Source: Thalassospira sp. (lineage in GTDB: Bacteria > Pseudomonadota > Alphaproteobacteria > Rhodospirillales > Thalassospiraceae). From it: 64,000 nt of DNA. Each line of letters begins with the position of its first letter. The stretch's first letter is position 1. Under the pieces are notes generated by a model, which was not told the origin of the DNA, did not search any database, and saw nothing but the letters and a program-made list of their open reading frames with translations. A program made the translations under genes and the position numbers. The DNA is taken from the NCBI RefSeq assembly GCF_002709775.1, contig NZ_PAQR01000008.1, positions 82,033-146,032 on the forward strand. Reading direction: 5' to 3'. Of the stretch, positions 7,701 to 17,045 are shown in pieces.

Positions 7701-10061
7701 TTAACTCGTCTTGGCGCGCTCGGCCGCCAGCTTGATCGCATCATGAACGGCCTTTTGCAGCTGGGCGGGGCGGAACGGCTTTTTGACAAAGACATAATTG
7801 CCCAGAAGCTTATCAAGTTCCTTGCGGGATCGTGCCGGATAGCCCGACATGAACACCACCCCATAACGCGGGTTCTGACGCAACGCCTCAATCACCAATT
7901 GCGGCCCGCTCCGTCCGGGCAGAACCACATCGGTCAGGATGACATCAAATGCATTCTCACCCGTGCTTTGCTCAAGGATGATGAGGGCGTCTTCGGTACT
8001 TTTGGCCGCTTCGGTGCGGTATCCGGCATCATCAAGAATGATCTGGGCTGTCGTGCGCAGCGCCTGTTCGTCATCGACAATCAGGATATTTTCGCCATTT
8101 CCCGGGAACTCGCCGATATCATCGACCTCATGCACGGGCTCCGCACCCGGCTCGGTGCGCGGCAAAAAGATCGAAAAGGTCGTGCCTTCGCCCTCGACAC
8201 TTTCAAGATTGATGAAGCCGTGCGTCTCCTCGACCCAGCCATGAACGATCGAAAGACCAAGCCCCGTGCCCTTGCCCGGCTCCTTGGTCGAAAAGAACGG
8301 TTCGAAGATATGCTCGACAACATCTTCGGGGATGCCCGTGCCGGTATCCTGCACCGTGATGACAACGAACTGGCCCTCGACTTCGGGCGGATAGATATCG
8401 TCATCTTCATCCGCATCACGCTGGGCGAGTGGCGGGATGTCGGCACTGCTGCATGAAATCTGCAAGGTGCCGCCATCAGGCATCGCATCACGCGCATTGA
8501 TCGCAAGGTTCAGCAAGCAGGCCGAAAGCTGTGTCGGATCAACACGGGTATAAAGATCCGGCTCATCGGACCACATCTGCAAATCAATCCGGTGCTCAAG
8601 CAAAGTCACCAGAAGCTTTTCCATCTCCGCAAAGATGGCTTCAACCCGGACATTCTTGGGCTGATCAATCCGACGGCGCGAGAACATCAAAAGCTGATCG
8701 GCAACCCCGGTGGCCCGTTCGCCAAGCGAGATCACGTGGTCGATATATTCCTTCACCTTTTCGGGGTCATCAATCTTTGCCCGGGCAACCTCGGCAAAGC
8801 TGAGGATCCCGGCCAGGCAGTTATTGAATTCATGGGCAACCCCGCCAGCCATCTGGCCAACCGCCTCAAGCTTTTGCGATGTCGCAAGCTGGCGCTGCAG
8901 CGCATGCTGTTCTTCGGCGGCACGCTTTTGGTCGGTGATGTTACTACCCGTCCCGCGATAGCCATTGAAACTGCCATCCAGCGCAAAAACAGGAACACCA
9001 TTGATCCGCCCGAACTGCTTTTCGCCACTCCGCGATGTCCAGGAAAACTCGATATTGTAAAACGCCGTATGTTCATCAAGATGACGTTGAAGATGGGCCC
9101 AGCCTTCCGGATGCTCGGGATGAAGGCCAAGCTTGTCAAACGATTGCCCTTGCGGCGATCCGTTGATTTCCTCGATCAGCTGGTAAAACTTGTAGGAAGC
9201 AAAGGCGATCTTAAGGTCGCTGCCCATCTCCCAATACCAGTCGGCTGATGACAGCGTAAAGTCACGGAACCGTTCTTCACTGTCGCGCAGCGCATTCTGG
9301 GCTTCCTGATGTTGCTGGGTGCGGCGTTCCAGACTTTCGGCCATGGCATTCAGGCCACGTTCAAGGGTTCCGATCTCATCGCGGCCCATCGGCGTCAGGC
9401 GCGAGCTCAGCTTGCCAATCTGGATCTTGTTCACAAACTGGGCTGCGGTGATCAGGCGTTTCAGCACCGTATGCTGGGTAAACAGGAAAATCAGCGCCGA
9501 GGTCAGAAGCACACACAGCAACGAGCCGATCAGCAACACCGACTGCATCTGTCGCTGGCTTTCCTCAAGCCCCTTGGTGGATACCTTGAGGTAAACATAC
9601 ATGAACGGCTGATTGGCATTCAGCGCAAAGATCGGCGTGATGCTGACCATGCTCATTCCCGTTTCGTCATCGACGGTAAACAGGACCTGGTCAGTCATGT
9701 CGGCGCGAAGCTCGTCGGTCGGGAAGTTCGGTAACGTGCTGATTGAGGCACCAACCTTGAGCGGATCGGTGGAGTGGTAAACCGTGCCGTCAAAGCCGAT
9801 CGCCATGGCCTGCTGCAAATGCGGGCCGAGCAGAAGCTCCATCTGCTGCGCATCACTCAGAACCGAGACCTTGAGCTGTTCCTGCTGGATAAGCCGACCG
9901 GGCGTGCTGATCTGTTCCGCGATCCTGCGGTCAATCTCGGCCCCGAAATAATTCACGTAATACCCGCCAAACAGGCCAAACAGGATGGTTTCCACGACAA
10001 TGATCGCAAAGGCGATCTTGAAAACCAGACTGCCGATCAAACGGTCAAACAGCGTCCTCAA
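7701..10061 (-). CDS. Hybrid sensor histidine kinase (HAMP-PAS-HisKA-HATPase-REC)
   Basis: A membrane-bound hybrid kinase of 786 residues. A transmembrane helix lies near residues 13-36, then a periplasmic sensor region of about 140 residues, and a second helix near 174-198. A HAMP linker (about 199-250) and a PAS domain (about 260-380) follow. The dimerisation/phosphoacceptor box GGVAHEFNN has His410. The ATP-binding domain has [16 protein letters not shown] and the G-rich lid [16 protein letters not shown]-terminal receiver domain has IVDDE and phosphoacceptor Asp711 in LTDVVLPG. Such hybrids pass phosphate to an Hpt protein or a separate regulator, and none is encoded beside it. It lies 46 bp downstream of a family 5 solute-binding protein on the same strand, so the two are probably co-transcribed and the binding protein may deliver the signal. 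The ligand is unknown. Confidence 0.9.
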   Translation of the reverse strand: MRTLFDRLIGSLVFKIAFAIIVVETILFGLFGGYYVNYFGAEIDRRIAEQISTPGRLIQQEQLKVSVLSDAQQMELLLGPHLQQAMAIGFDGTVYHSTDPLKVGASISTLPNFPTDELRADMTDQVLFTVDDETGMSMVSITPIFALNANQPFMYVYLKVSTKGLEESQRQMQSVLLIGSLLCVLLTSALIFLFTQHTVLKRLITAAQFVNKIQIGKLSSRLTPMGRDEIGTLERGLNAMAESLERRTQQHQEAQNALRDSEERFRDFTLSSADWYWEMGSDLKIAFASYKFYQLIEEINGSPQGQSFDKLGLHPEHPEGWAHLQRHLDEHTAFYNIEFSWTSRSGEKQFGRINGVPVFALDGSFNGYRGTGSNITDQKRAAEEQHALQRQLATSQKLEAVGQMAGGVAHEFNNCLAGILSFAEVARAKIDDPEKVKEYIDHVISLGERATGVADQLLMFSRRRIDQPKNVRVEAIFAEMEKLLVTLLEHRIDLQMWSDEPDLYTRVDPTQLSACLLNLAINARDAMPDGGTLQISCSSADIPPLAQRDADEDDDIYPPEVEGQFVVITVQDTGTGIPEDVVEHIFEPFFSTKEPGKGTGLGLSIVHGWVEETHGFINLESVEGEGTTFSIFLPRTEPGAEPVHEVDDIGEFPGNGENILIVDDEQALRTTAQIILDDAGYRTEAAKSTEDALIILEQSTGENAFDVILTDVVLPGRSGPQLVIEALRQNPRYGVVFMSGYPARSRKELDKLLGNYVFVKKPFRPAQLQKAVHDAIKLAAERAKTS

Positions 10062-10107
10062 GTTAAATCGGCTCCCCGTTCAGAATGATGCGTCTTTGTC
10101 GTGGATT

Positions 10108-12012
10108 TTACTCGGCCTGAATAAAATACTGACTTGGGTTGGTCGGCGCAGGTGTCGCATAACTCCAGGCAGCTGGCATGACCTTGGGAACGTTGTGGAA
10201 ATCCCGGGCCACCACGCCTTTTCTGTTTGGCGGCAATGCAATTCCCATAACGTAAAACTGATCGGCGCTGATGTCGAGAATATCGCGCATAAGTTGATTC
10301 TGTTTTTCGGCGCTGGCTGTCGCCTTCAACCGGTCATACAGCGCAAACTGGTCGCGGACCTCGCCTGGCGGGGTAATGGCATTCGGATCATCCGGGTTCA
10401 GATACCAGTGCGCCCAACCGGTCGCGAACCAAGATGATTCTGATGACATCGGCAAATAGTTGATCGGAATCACCATGGCATCAAGGCCGCCGTCACCACC
10501 CCATGCACTGGCGTGGTGGTCGTTGCCTTCGCGAAGGGCGACAAACTCGTCACGCGGCAGGTTGCGCGCGGTGACATCAACGCCAAGCTCACGCCAATAC
10601 TGCATCACAGCCTGTAGCATCTCAAACCGGTTCGCACCTTCGGTATCAATCGCAAAGGAAAGCGGCTTACCATCCGGGCGCAGCAGGATGCCGTTGGCAT
10701 CTCTTTCAGTCAGTCCGGCCTTCGCCAGATAGGTCTGGGCCAGCTCAAGATTATAAGCCATGAACTGCCGGGCCAGCACGGTATGGTATTGCGGGCTTTC
10801 CGGGCGCGGTGCCGCCTGATGGGGCACCGCGCCAGGGACAAAGCGGTCAATAATCGCTTCGCGATCAATCGCATAGGACAATGCGATACGGAAATCCTTC
10901 GACTGGAAGATATCGCGTAACACCGGATCCTTGTCATTGAGGTTCAGCGACAAGGTCAGGACATTCATATCGCTTTCAACCAGTGTAAAGGGCTGCAGGT
11001 CGCTGTTCTTTTCCAGAACTTCATCTGCCCGGTTGGTCACATGGCGTTCCTGCATATTGACCTTGCCGGCAATGGCGGCGTCGCTCGCGGCATCCTTGGA
11101 CGGCACAAGCGTCATGGAAACCCTGTCGATATAGGGCAACTGGCGACCGGCCGGATCGATTTTCCAGTAATACGGATTGCGCTTGGCAACCAGCGGATCA
11201 TCCTCGCCATACACCCCGGTCAGAACCCAGGCATTCAGCGTCGGAACATTCGGATTATCCCAACGTGTGGGATCATCAATGGTGCCGGGCTGGCCAAACA
11301 CGTCGATGAATCGTTCTTTCCAGTCGGCAAAGCCCAGTGCCTTGGCCTCGGCATCAGCATTGGCATTATATTTCGGCAAAAGCGGTTTCAGGAAATGCGC
11401 CGGATAGCTCACCGGCTCAACGCCTTCGGGCCGCGCAAGGGCGGTCGGGAACAATCCGTATGGCTTGCTGAAACGAAAGGCGACGGTATGCGGGTCAATC
11501 GCATCGACCTGAACGGTGTTATCCCCTGATGTCAGCCATTCCGGCACCGTATCGGCAAAGGCCGGGTTGTTCAGAATGTCTTCATACCAGAACACAATAT
11601 CGGCTGCGGTAAACGGCGCACCATCGGACCAACGCATGCCCGGACGCAGACGGAAAAAGAACTCGGTCGCATCGCCGCTCGGCTGGAAAGAAAGCGCGAC
11701 ATTCGGGATGGTCGATGTCCATTGCGGCGTCCAGCGCAGCAGGGGCTCATATCCGATATTGCGGATCAGAAGGGCGTGGTCGCGCTTGTTGCGCTGGGCC
11801 ATCTTCCAAGTCCCGCCATAAGTGCCCATCCGATCATTTGGTGTGACGATCATCGGCGTGGTCGGCAAACGGTCCTTTACCGGCGGAAGACTTCCGTCCT
11901 CAACCTGCTTGGCAAGCTCGGGTGCCTCCCCGAATTCAACGGCGTGCGCGTTGCCAATGCCGGTCAGCATTGCCATAACCGCAACAATCAGGATAACAGT
12001 ATGGTGCCTCAC
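10108..12012 (-). CDS. ABC-type extracellular solute-binding protein, family 5
   Basis: A periplasmic binding protein (634 aa from GTG 12012) of the peptide/nickel-type family 5. The signal peptide VRHHTVILIVAVMAMLTGIG ends with NAHA before VEFGEAPELA. Family features include the N-terminal segment WKMAQRNKRDHALLIRNIGYEPLLRW and, in the core, FFFRLRPGMRWSDGAPFTAAD, both split here for length. GTG 12012 is chosen because it gives a clean signal peptide and has GAAGG 5 nt upstream; an in-frame ATG at 12132 would add 40 residues that look non-coding. No permease or ATPase genes are adjacent. The only co-directional partner is the hybrid kinase 46 bp downstream, so a sensory role is possible. Confidence 0.88.
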   Translation of the reverse strand: MRHHTVILIVAVMAMLTGIGNAHAVEFGEAPELAKQVEDGSLPPVKDRLPTTPMIVTPNDRMGTYGGTWKMAQRNKRDHALLIRNIGYEPLLRWTPQWTSTIPNVALSFQPSGDATEFFFRLRPGMRWSDGAPFTAADIVFWYEDILNNPAFADTVPEWLTSGDNTVQVDAIDPHTVAFRFSKPYGLFPTALARPEGVEPVSYPAHFLKPLLPKYNANADAEAKALGFADWKERFIDVFGQPGTIDDPTRWDNPNVPTLNAWVLTGVYGEDDPLVAKRNPYYWKIDPAGRQLPYIDRVSMTLVPSKDAASDAAIAGKVNMQERHVTNRADEVLEKNSDLQPFTLVESDMNVLTLSLNLNDKDPVLRDIFQSKDFRIALSYAIDREAIIDRFVPGAVPHQAAPRPESPQYHTVLARQFMAYNLELAQTYLAKAGLTERDANGILLRPDGKPLSFAIDTEGANRFEMLQAVMQYWRELGVDVTARNLPRDEFVALREGNDHHASAWGGDGGLDAMVIPINYLPMSSESSWFATGWAHWYLNPDDPNAITPPGEVRDQFALYDRLKATASAEKQNQLMRDILDISADQFYVMGIALPPNRKGVVARDFHNVPKVMPAAWSYATPAPTNPSQYFIQAE

Positions 12013-12462
12013 AAAAACCTTCGCCCCCGTGGATTTGTGTGCTTTCTTCGAAAGTATCGCAACAGCTACCCAAAAGGGGTGGTGTATTGATCCTTTCAAA
12101 CTAGTAAGACATGACGACTTGATAAAGTACAAAATTCACAATTCTGCGTTTTTTGTATCGGTTCAGTACGCGTGATGATTGCAGCTCTCGAACCGTGATT
12201 CGCCTTTAGTCGTACTTTTTGATTTGCCGTTTTTCCCTTCGGACGTCGGATGATCTGTATAAACAGTCCAACGCCCATCTTTGATTTTTAATTTTTCGGA
12301 TTCCAGCCTAACACCGCAGACCCGCAGAAATCAAAGTTTCCTTTAATCGAATATAACGAAATACCTTGTCTGACGGGGACAGAATTCCAGCTGTGGGATT
12401 TAAGCCGCGCCCGTCCGACACGATATGTTAGTCTTGCAGAATACGAGACAAGAGTTCTTGCG
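12013..12462. other. Intergenic region between divergent genes, no clear elements
   Basis: About 450 bp separate the solute-binding protein gene from the plus-strand gene at 12463. The stretch is AT-richer than its neighbours and probably carries both promoters. I see no strong palindrome, terminator or RNA gene in it. Confidence 0.4.
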
Positions 12463-12762
12463 ATGACGCAATCTTACAAACCCGATCAAACAGATGACGG
12501 GCCGTCCTTTTTGCCGGGGCCAAAGCCCTCGGCACCGATCCCGCGCTACGAATCGGGATCGGATCAGAATTTGCGTGATCGATTGCGGGCGAGCTCATCG
12601 GCGGCATCAAACTTGCCGGCGGAGGTGGATCAGGATGGCTTCAGTGTTGCCGGGGTCGAAGGCATGATTGATCGCAAGAAGGCCAATGTCGCGGCCAAGA
12701 TTGTCGAAACCGACCCGGATCAGGCGCTGCGCGTTATCCGCAACTGGCTGCTCGAAGAATAA
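12463..12762 (+). CDS. Small uncharacterised protein with a FliF-tail-like C-terminus
   Basis: A 99-residue soluble protein starts MTQSYKPDQTDDGPSF, with a proline-rich, disordered N-terminal half. The C-terminus ends KIVETDPDQALRVIRNWLLEE (shown without assigning function). That ending resembles the short C-terminal tail by which the flagellar MS-ring protein FliF binds the switch protein FliG, where a D/N-P-x-x-A-x-x-[IV]-[IV]-R-x-W-[LM] pattern is common. This is pattern similarity only, and no flagellar genes lie nearby. A weak GCGATG context precedes the ATG. The next gene overlaps it only if a very upstream start is used, so the two could be co-transcribed. Confidence 0.65.
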   Translation: MTQSYKPDQTDDGPSFLPGPKPSAPIPRYESGSDQNLRDRLRASSSAASNLPAEVDQDGFSVAGVEGMIDRKKANVAAKIVETDPDQALRVIRNWLLEE

Positions 12763-12832
12763 TCTTCATTTCAATTCCGCACGCAAACATGCGGTTGGTG
12801 CCAACCGGCCGTCTGTCGATAATGCTTTGGAT

Positions 12833-14110
12833 ATGCTCCGGTTTTTGTCATGGTTTTGGAAAGACACCAATGTGGCAAGTATTAAGGGGCGGGCTTTGAC
12901 CGATTTCAGTAAACTGATCACCGACCAGTTTTGCATCTTTGATCCCGACTATATCGCGCAACAAAAGGCCTATGCGGCAAAGCTGGAGCCCCTGCAGGAA
13001 AAGCTGATTGCCGCCCAGAAAACCGGCAACAGCATGGCCGCCTCTGATCAGCAGATGATCGAATGCAAATGGCTTTTGCAATATACCGCCGACTGGAAAA
13101 CGCTTGCCGCCAAGCTTGATGGCTTTGCCAACTCGCTCGAAAACCCCGATCAGGCATGGGCCGAGAAACAGGTCGCCAGCGACGGTTCCTGGGGGCCGTG
13201 CTACGACCAATGGTTCCTTAAGGTCGATGCGATGATTGATGCGGTCAATACCCTGGCCGACGAAGGGCAGGCGCCCGAATATCCGCTGACATTTCTTGCA
13301 CCAATAGCAACGTCTGAGAAAATGATCGCCTGGCTGGATGGCCAGAAAACATCGCGGATTTTTGCCGATGGCCTTGATCGCCGTGATGCGCTGGGGGCTG
13401 TGACCGCGGCCCTGTCGCAGATGTGCTTTAAAAGCGAAATCCGCGATTACTTCAAAGCCAACGTGAAGGGCTTTGATCTGACTGATGACTATATCAGTGC
13501 CTATAAATCATGGCTTGATGACTGGCAGGATGGCCAAAGCGGCTATTGGGGCGGCTGGTTTGATACGACCGATCAGGGCGTTCTTAAAAGCAATGATCTC
13601 AGCCTGACCTTCCACAATATTTCCTATCAGCACGGCAAGGTCGATCTGTGGACGCAGATTTTCAACACCACGCTTGCGATCCGCGATGATGCCTATCCGT
13701 TCGGCTGGAAGCACAATGGTGATTTCAACAATCACAACAATTACGACGTCACCAAGATTTTTGATCTCGGCTGGGCAAGTGTCGATGGCACGACCCAGAA
13801 TGCCGCGTCAAAGGACATTGCGCAGGTGCTGCACTGGTGCCTGACCAAATCCATGACACCCGATGGGGGCTTCATTGATGACCCGACTTTCTATAACTCG
13901 GTCGGGGCGGCCTATTATTACGGTGTCTCGTTCCTTGATCAGGCGGGATATTTCGGCACGACCGCACCGTTCTGGACCGATAAGCCATTCCCGGATGGAC
14001 CGGCGCTTTGTTGCAAAATCCAGAAAAAGATAAAATCCGAAGGCCTTGATGATGACGAGGCCAAGGCAGCGCTTGAAAAGCTTGTCGATGCCTGCGGCAA
14101 TTGCACGTGA
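12833..14110 (+). CDS. Uncharacterised protein of about 400-425 residues
   Basis: I do not recognise this family. The product is rich in Trp, Asp and aromatic residues. It has motifs such as GYWGGWF, HNNYDVTKIFDLGW and GAAYYYGVSFL, and ends with Cys pairs (ALCCK, DACGNC). There is no signal peptide or membrane helix. The regular spacing of helix-like segments with G/W/D-rich turns is reminiscent of alpha-alpha barrel (toroid) proteins, but this is a guess. The reading frame is open from 12668, yet the first 55 codons overlap the upstream gene and look non-coding. Candidate starts are ATG 12833 (no clear Shine-Dalgarno), GTG 12872 (GGAAAG upstream) and TTG 12896 (AAGGGG 6 nt upstream). Confidence 0.7.
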   Translation: MLRFLSWFWKDTNVASIKGRALTDFSKLITDQFCIFDPDYIAQQKAYAAKLEPLQEKLIAAQKTGNSMAASDQQMIECKWLLQYTADWKTLAAKLDGFANSLENPDQAWAEKQVASDGSWGPCYDQWFLKVDAMIDAVNTLADEGQAPEYPLTFLAPIATSEKMIAWLDGQKTSRIFADGLDRRDALGAVTAALSQMCFKSEIRDYFKANVKGFDLTDDYISAYKSWLDDWQDGQSGYWGGWFDTTDQGVLKSNDLSLTFHNISYQHGKVDLWTQIFNTTLAIRDDAYPFGWKHNGDFNNHNNYDVTKIFDLGWASVDGTTQNAASKDIAQVLHWCLTKSMTPDGGFIDDPTFYNSVGAAYYYGVSFLDQAGYFGTTAPFWTDKPFPDGPALCCKIQKKIKSEGLDDDEAKAALEKLVDACGNCT

Positions 14111-14208
14111 TGGGCTTTTTTTGAATAATTTGACCTATGTATTGGCGAAGAACGCCATTGTGTCCCCATATTAAAGGGTAAGAACAACAACACATAACGA
14201 GGTTTCGG

Positions 14209-14568
14209 ATGACGGATCGAAAAGACATTGATCTTGCGAAATTGCGCACCCGGTTGGAGGAACGACGGGCCGAGATTCTGGCGCATTCCACGCATTCAGA
14301 AGACTACCGCAAGCCGGTCGAACTGGATCAGCAGGCAGTCGGTCGTCTGTCGCGTATGGACGCCCTGCAAAATCAGGAAATGCATCTTGAACAGGAACGC
14401 CGCCGCGCGATCGAGTTGGAGCGGATCGAAAAGACCCTCAAGCGCATGGATGACGACGAATACGGTCATTGCCATAATTGTGGCGAACTGATCCAGGCCA
14501 AGCGTCTTGAGTTTGATCCGACCACCCCGCTTTGTGTCGACTGTGCCGACCATGTGAGCCACGTCTGA
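14209..14568 (+). CDS. DksA/TraR family C4 zinc-finger protein
   Basis: A 119-residue member of the DksA/TraR family, whose members bind the RNA polymerase secondary channel and modulate transcription, in some cases with ppGpp. The N-terminal part is a long helical hairpin (LRTRLEERRAEIL to RIEKTLKRMDDDEYGHC). It is followed by a four-cysteine zinc finger with CHNCGE and CVDC. The length is shorter than E. coli DksA (151 aa) and closer to the YbiI/TraR-like group. The ATG is preceded by ACGAGG. A terminator follows 30 bp after the stop. Confidence 0.88.
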   Translation: MTDRKDIDLAKLRTRLEERRAEILAHSTHSEDYRKPVELDQQAVGRLSRMDALQNQEMHLEQERRRAIELERIEKTLKRMDDDEYGHCHNCGELIQAKRLEFDPTTPLCVDCADHVSHV

Positions 14569-14597
14569 CATTCCGCCGTAAAGACATATCCATGAAC

Positions 14598-14631
14598 GCT
14601 GCGTGCAGATTGTTCTGTGCGCAGCATTTTC
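14598..14631 (+). terminator. Terminator after the DksA-like gene
   Basis: GCTGCGTGCAG pairs with CTGTGCGCAGC (two G-T pairs) around ATTGTT, followed by ATTTTCATT. Confidence 0.75.
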
Positions 14632-14651
14632 ATTAAAGGCAGGAGCAACGT

Positions 14652-15398
14652 TTGCCAGCGTTCGGGCAGAACATGACAGGACAGATTTCAAAAGGCGGCA
14701 TTTTGTGCGCGCTTGTGATCGGTCTGTTTATGTTGCTGCTGCTGCTGATCCCCGTACCGGCACGGGCACAGGGCAGTTGCGCACCGATCAGCGCGCCCGA
14801 AGCTTTTCTTGAATTCAATCACATGGACCCGATGCTTGACCGTCACCGGTCGGTACGCTGGCTTAACAGTCGTGCGGGCGGAAATCCGCGTTATCTGGTG
14901 ACGGGCCTCACCGAATATGAAGTGCAGGCGTCATTTGACATGCGCTTTGAACCGCGCGAAGTCGGAGTTGGCCGTTATTGCCTTGATCCGGTGCGGGTCA
15001 ATCCCAAGGTCGATGTCGTCAAACATCTGGTCTATGTCGCATCCGAACTTCAGCGCGGCACCTGTGAATATGACGTGGTCTATGCCCATGAAGGCGAACA
15101 CGTCAAAATCAATCAGGGCATGGAAGCCGACATTCGCGCGGCCCTTGATGATCTGGTCAATGATGTCGTGCAAAAGGTCGGCGCGATGTTCCCGATGCCG
15201 GCTGACAATGCACAACGTGCCATGCGGCGTCTGATGTCGGAATATGGTCGGGATTTCAAAAGGCGGCTGAATGATATTCGCAGGCGCAGTCGGCTCCGCC
15301 ATGACCAGATCGACACACCGCGTGAATATGAAAAGCTGTCACTTGCCTGTGGTCCGAACTCTGCCTTCCAGACGACCTTGCAGGAAGCGATGAGATAG
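14652..15398 (+). CDS. Secreted protein with an HExxH motif (putative zinc metallopeptidase)
   Basis: A 248-residue protein with a hydrophobic signal segment (LVIGLFMLLLLLIPVPARA, then QGSCAPIS), so it is probably periplasmic. The mature part contains YAHEGEHVKIN, which satisfies the HExxH zinc-binding signature of metallopeptidases. Conserved-looking cysteines flank the domain. This arrangement recalls small secreted Zn-protease-like families such as DUF922, but I cannot confirm membership. The TTG start at 14652 is preferred because AGGAG lies 6 nt upstream; ATG 14673 is an alternative that keeps the signal peptide. It converges with the Crp/Fnr gene 18 bp downstream. Confidence 0.72.
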   Translation: MPAFGQNMTGQISKGGILCALVIGLFMLLLLLIPVPARAQGSCAPISAPEAFLEFNHMDPMLDRHRSVRWLNSRAGGNPRYLVTGLTEYEVQASFDMRFEPREVGVGRYCLDPVRVNPKVDVVKHLVYVASELQRGTCEYDVVYAHEGEHVKINQGMEADIRAALDDLVNDVVQKVGAMFPMPADNAQRAMRRLMSEYGRDFKRRLNDIRRRSRLRHDQIDTPREYEKLSLACGPNSAFQTTLQEAMR

Positions 15399-15416
15399 CT
15401 TTGGGAGCGGTTCGGG

Positions 15417-16145
15417 TCAGTCCATGCCGTCTGCGTCTGGGCCTTCAACACCGGCAACCTCACGCAGTCCCGGCATATCAAGCCCGAAGATATTGCGCGA
15501 TTTGAATTCCAGCAGGTCCTGACGTCTGAAATCGGCAATGATCCGGCTGGCGGTTTCGGTGGTGATGCCCAGCATCGCGCCAATATCCTCACGCCCCGGA
15601 AGGGTGCAGGTATCGGTCACGTCATCATGCAAAAACAGGCAAAGCCGGGCGACGCGTTCGCGCGCGGTCCCGGTCGACATCTGGGTCAGCCAGTTATCGG
15701 ATTCCATCACCGCCTGATGCCAGCGTTTCAGCACCTGTTTGTGCAAACGCGGGCTTTCGTTATCAAGCTTCTCGATCACCGCAATCGGGATGCGGCACAG
15801 TCTGCTGTCCTGAAGCGCTTCGGCATGGTGGGTGAAGCAATCACTGACCAATGCTTCAAGGCCAATGGTCCCGCCCGGTTTGACAAGGCGCACCACCCGC
15901 TGATTGCCATCGGGCAGGTAATGCACAAGTTTCACCAGACCACTGCGCAGGGTAAAGATCGATTGTGCCTGGTCACCGGCATTATAAAGCGTGTTGCGTT
16001 TGGGCAGCGTGATGTCTTCAACCGGCATATGGACAAGTTTCAGATCCTCGTCCGTCAGGTTGTTGAACAGGGCAAATTTCCGCACACCGCATTCGCGGCA
16101 CCGCGCAAGTTCGGGTCGGAATGTGTAGCTTGCTGTATGGTTCAC
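15417..16145 (-). CDS. Crp/Fnr family transcriptional regulator
   Basis: A 242-residue regulator with an N-terminal cyclic-nucleotide-binding-like beta roll (about 25-145), a dimerisation helix, and a C-terminal winged helix with GREDIGAMLGITTETASRII. The recognition helix carries E-T-A-S-R, the same E-x-x-S-R pattern that FNR uses to read TTGAT half-sites. The N-terminus has only two cysteines (C16 and C19 in CRECG), with others at 103 and 117. The three-cysteine N-terminal cluster ligand pattern of E. coli FNR is thus incomplete, and oxygen sensing by a 4Fe-4S cluster is uncertain. It is transcribed in the same direction as the NarL-type pair upstream, with a 168-bp gap. Confidence 0.85.
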   Translation of the reverse strand: MNHTASYTFRPELARCRECGVRKFALFNNLTDEDLKLVHMPVEDITLPKRNTLYNAGDQAQSIFTLRSGLVKLVHYLPDGNQRVVRLVKPGGTIGLEALVSDCFTHHAEALQDSRLCRIPIAVIEKLDNESPRLHKQVLKRWHQAVMESDNWLTQMSTGTARERVARLCLFLHDDVTDTCTLPGREDIGAMLGITTETASRIIADFRRQDLLEFKSRNIFGLDMPGLREVAGVEGPDADGMD

Positions 16146-16313
16146 GCTCTCTACCCATGACGTCGGGCTGATCTGGGTGGTCGATCACGCCCGGATACGG
16201 TCGGAATTGAAAAGTTTAATCAATCCAATCCTGAACCTAATGTACCGTACCAGAATGTGAAATCAATGCATAGTCATGCTGGTCGGAGCACAACTGTGAT
16301 CCAGATCGTGATT

Positions 16314-16994
16314 TCAGCCGTTGGAATCAAGGGTGACCAGACCCTTTTCAATGGCGTAGCGCACCAGACCGGCCGAACTGTCGATATCAAGTTTGCGCTT
16401 GATGTTGCGGCGGTGGGTTTCAACCGTGCGGACACTGATGTCCAGTTCACGGGCAACATGCTTGTTGCTCGCCCCCTTGGCCAGAAGGCGCAAGACCGTG
16501 CGTTCACGCGATGTCAGCGGCACGCCATCGCTGTTGTTGTCTTCGCCATCGCTGATGCGATCAAAGGTGGAGCTGTATGCTTCCCCGCCATTGGCAACGG
16601 TTTCAATCGCACGCACCATGTCGTTTGATGACACGTCTTTAAGGATGAAGCCCTTTGCACCTGCCTGCTGGGCGGTGCGCAGATATTCCGGGTTTTCATG
16701 CATCGACAGGATCACGACCTTGGTGCCGGGCAGGGTTTCACGGAACTTTTCAGCCGCTTCAAGGCCGTTCATCACCGGCATCGAAATATCCATCAGAACA
16801 ATATCAGGATGCAGATCGCCCGCCATGGTAAGCGCTTCCGCCCCATTGCCGGCTTCGCCGACGATATTGATATGTTCAAAGCACTCCAGGCGCGACCTGA
16901 TGCCATCCATTACAAGGGCATGATCGTCGCAAAGCAAAATCCGCAATGGCCGATCGGTGGAATAAACTTCATTGGGATTTAGGGCATTGGTCAT
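16314..16994 (-). CDS. NarL/FixJ-type response regulator
   Basis: A 226-residue two-component regulator. The N-terminal receiver domain has LLCDDH acidic residues, phosphoacceptor Asp69 in VLMDISMP, and the conserved Lys in ILKDVS. The C-terminal LuxR-type helix-turn-helix (about 157-215) has LTSRERTVLRLLAKGASNKH and SVRTVETHRRNI. It lies 51 bp downstream of the cognate-looking HisKA_3 kinase, so they form one operon. Target genes are unknown. The divergent pyc-glcDEF operon is a reasonable candidate by position only. Confidence 0.92.
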   Translation of the reverse strand: MTNALNPNEVYSTDRPLRILLCDDHALVMDGIRSRLECFEHINIVGEAGNGAEALTMAGDLHPDIVLMDISMPVMNGLEAAEKFRETLPGTKVVILSMHENPEYLRTAQQAGAKGFILKDVSSNDMVRAIETVANGGEAYSSTFDRISDGEDNNSDGVPLTSRERTVLRLLAKGASNKHVARELDISVRTVETHRRNIKRKLDIDSSAGLVRYAIEKGLVTLDSNG

Positions 16995-17045
16995 GGGTCG
17001 AACATATTCCTGTGGCGTAGCTATCCGGGGTGTGCTTGGGTCAGA

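Noticed and set aside
12085..12100. FNR box in the solute-binding protein promoter region
   Set aside because: TTGATCCTTTCAA has the wrong half-site spacing and a poor second half compared with TTGAT-N4-ATCAA.
12668..12832. Upstream extension of the gene at 12833-14110
   Set aside because: The extra 55 codons overlap the preceding gene, are Arg/Ser-rich and look like out-of-frame translation.
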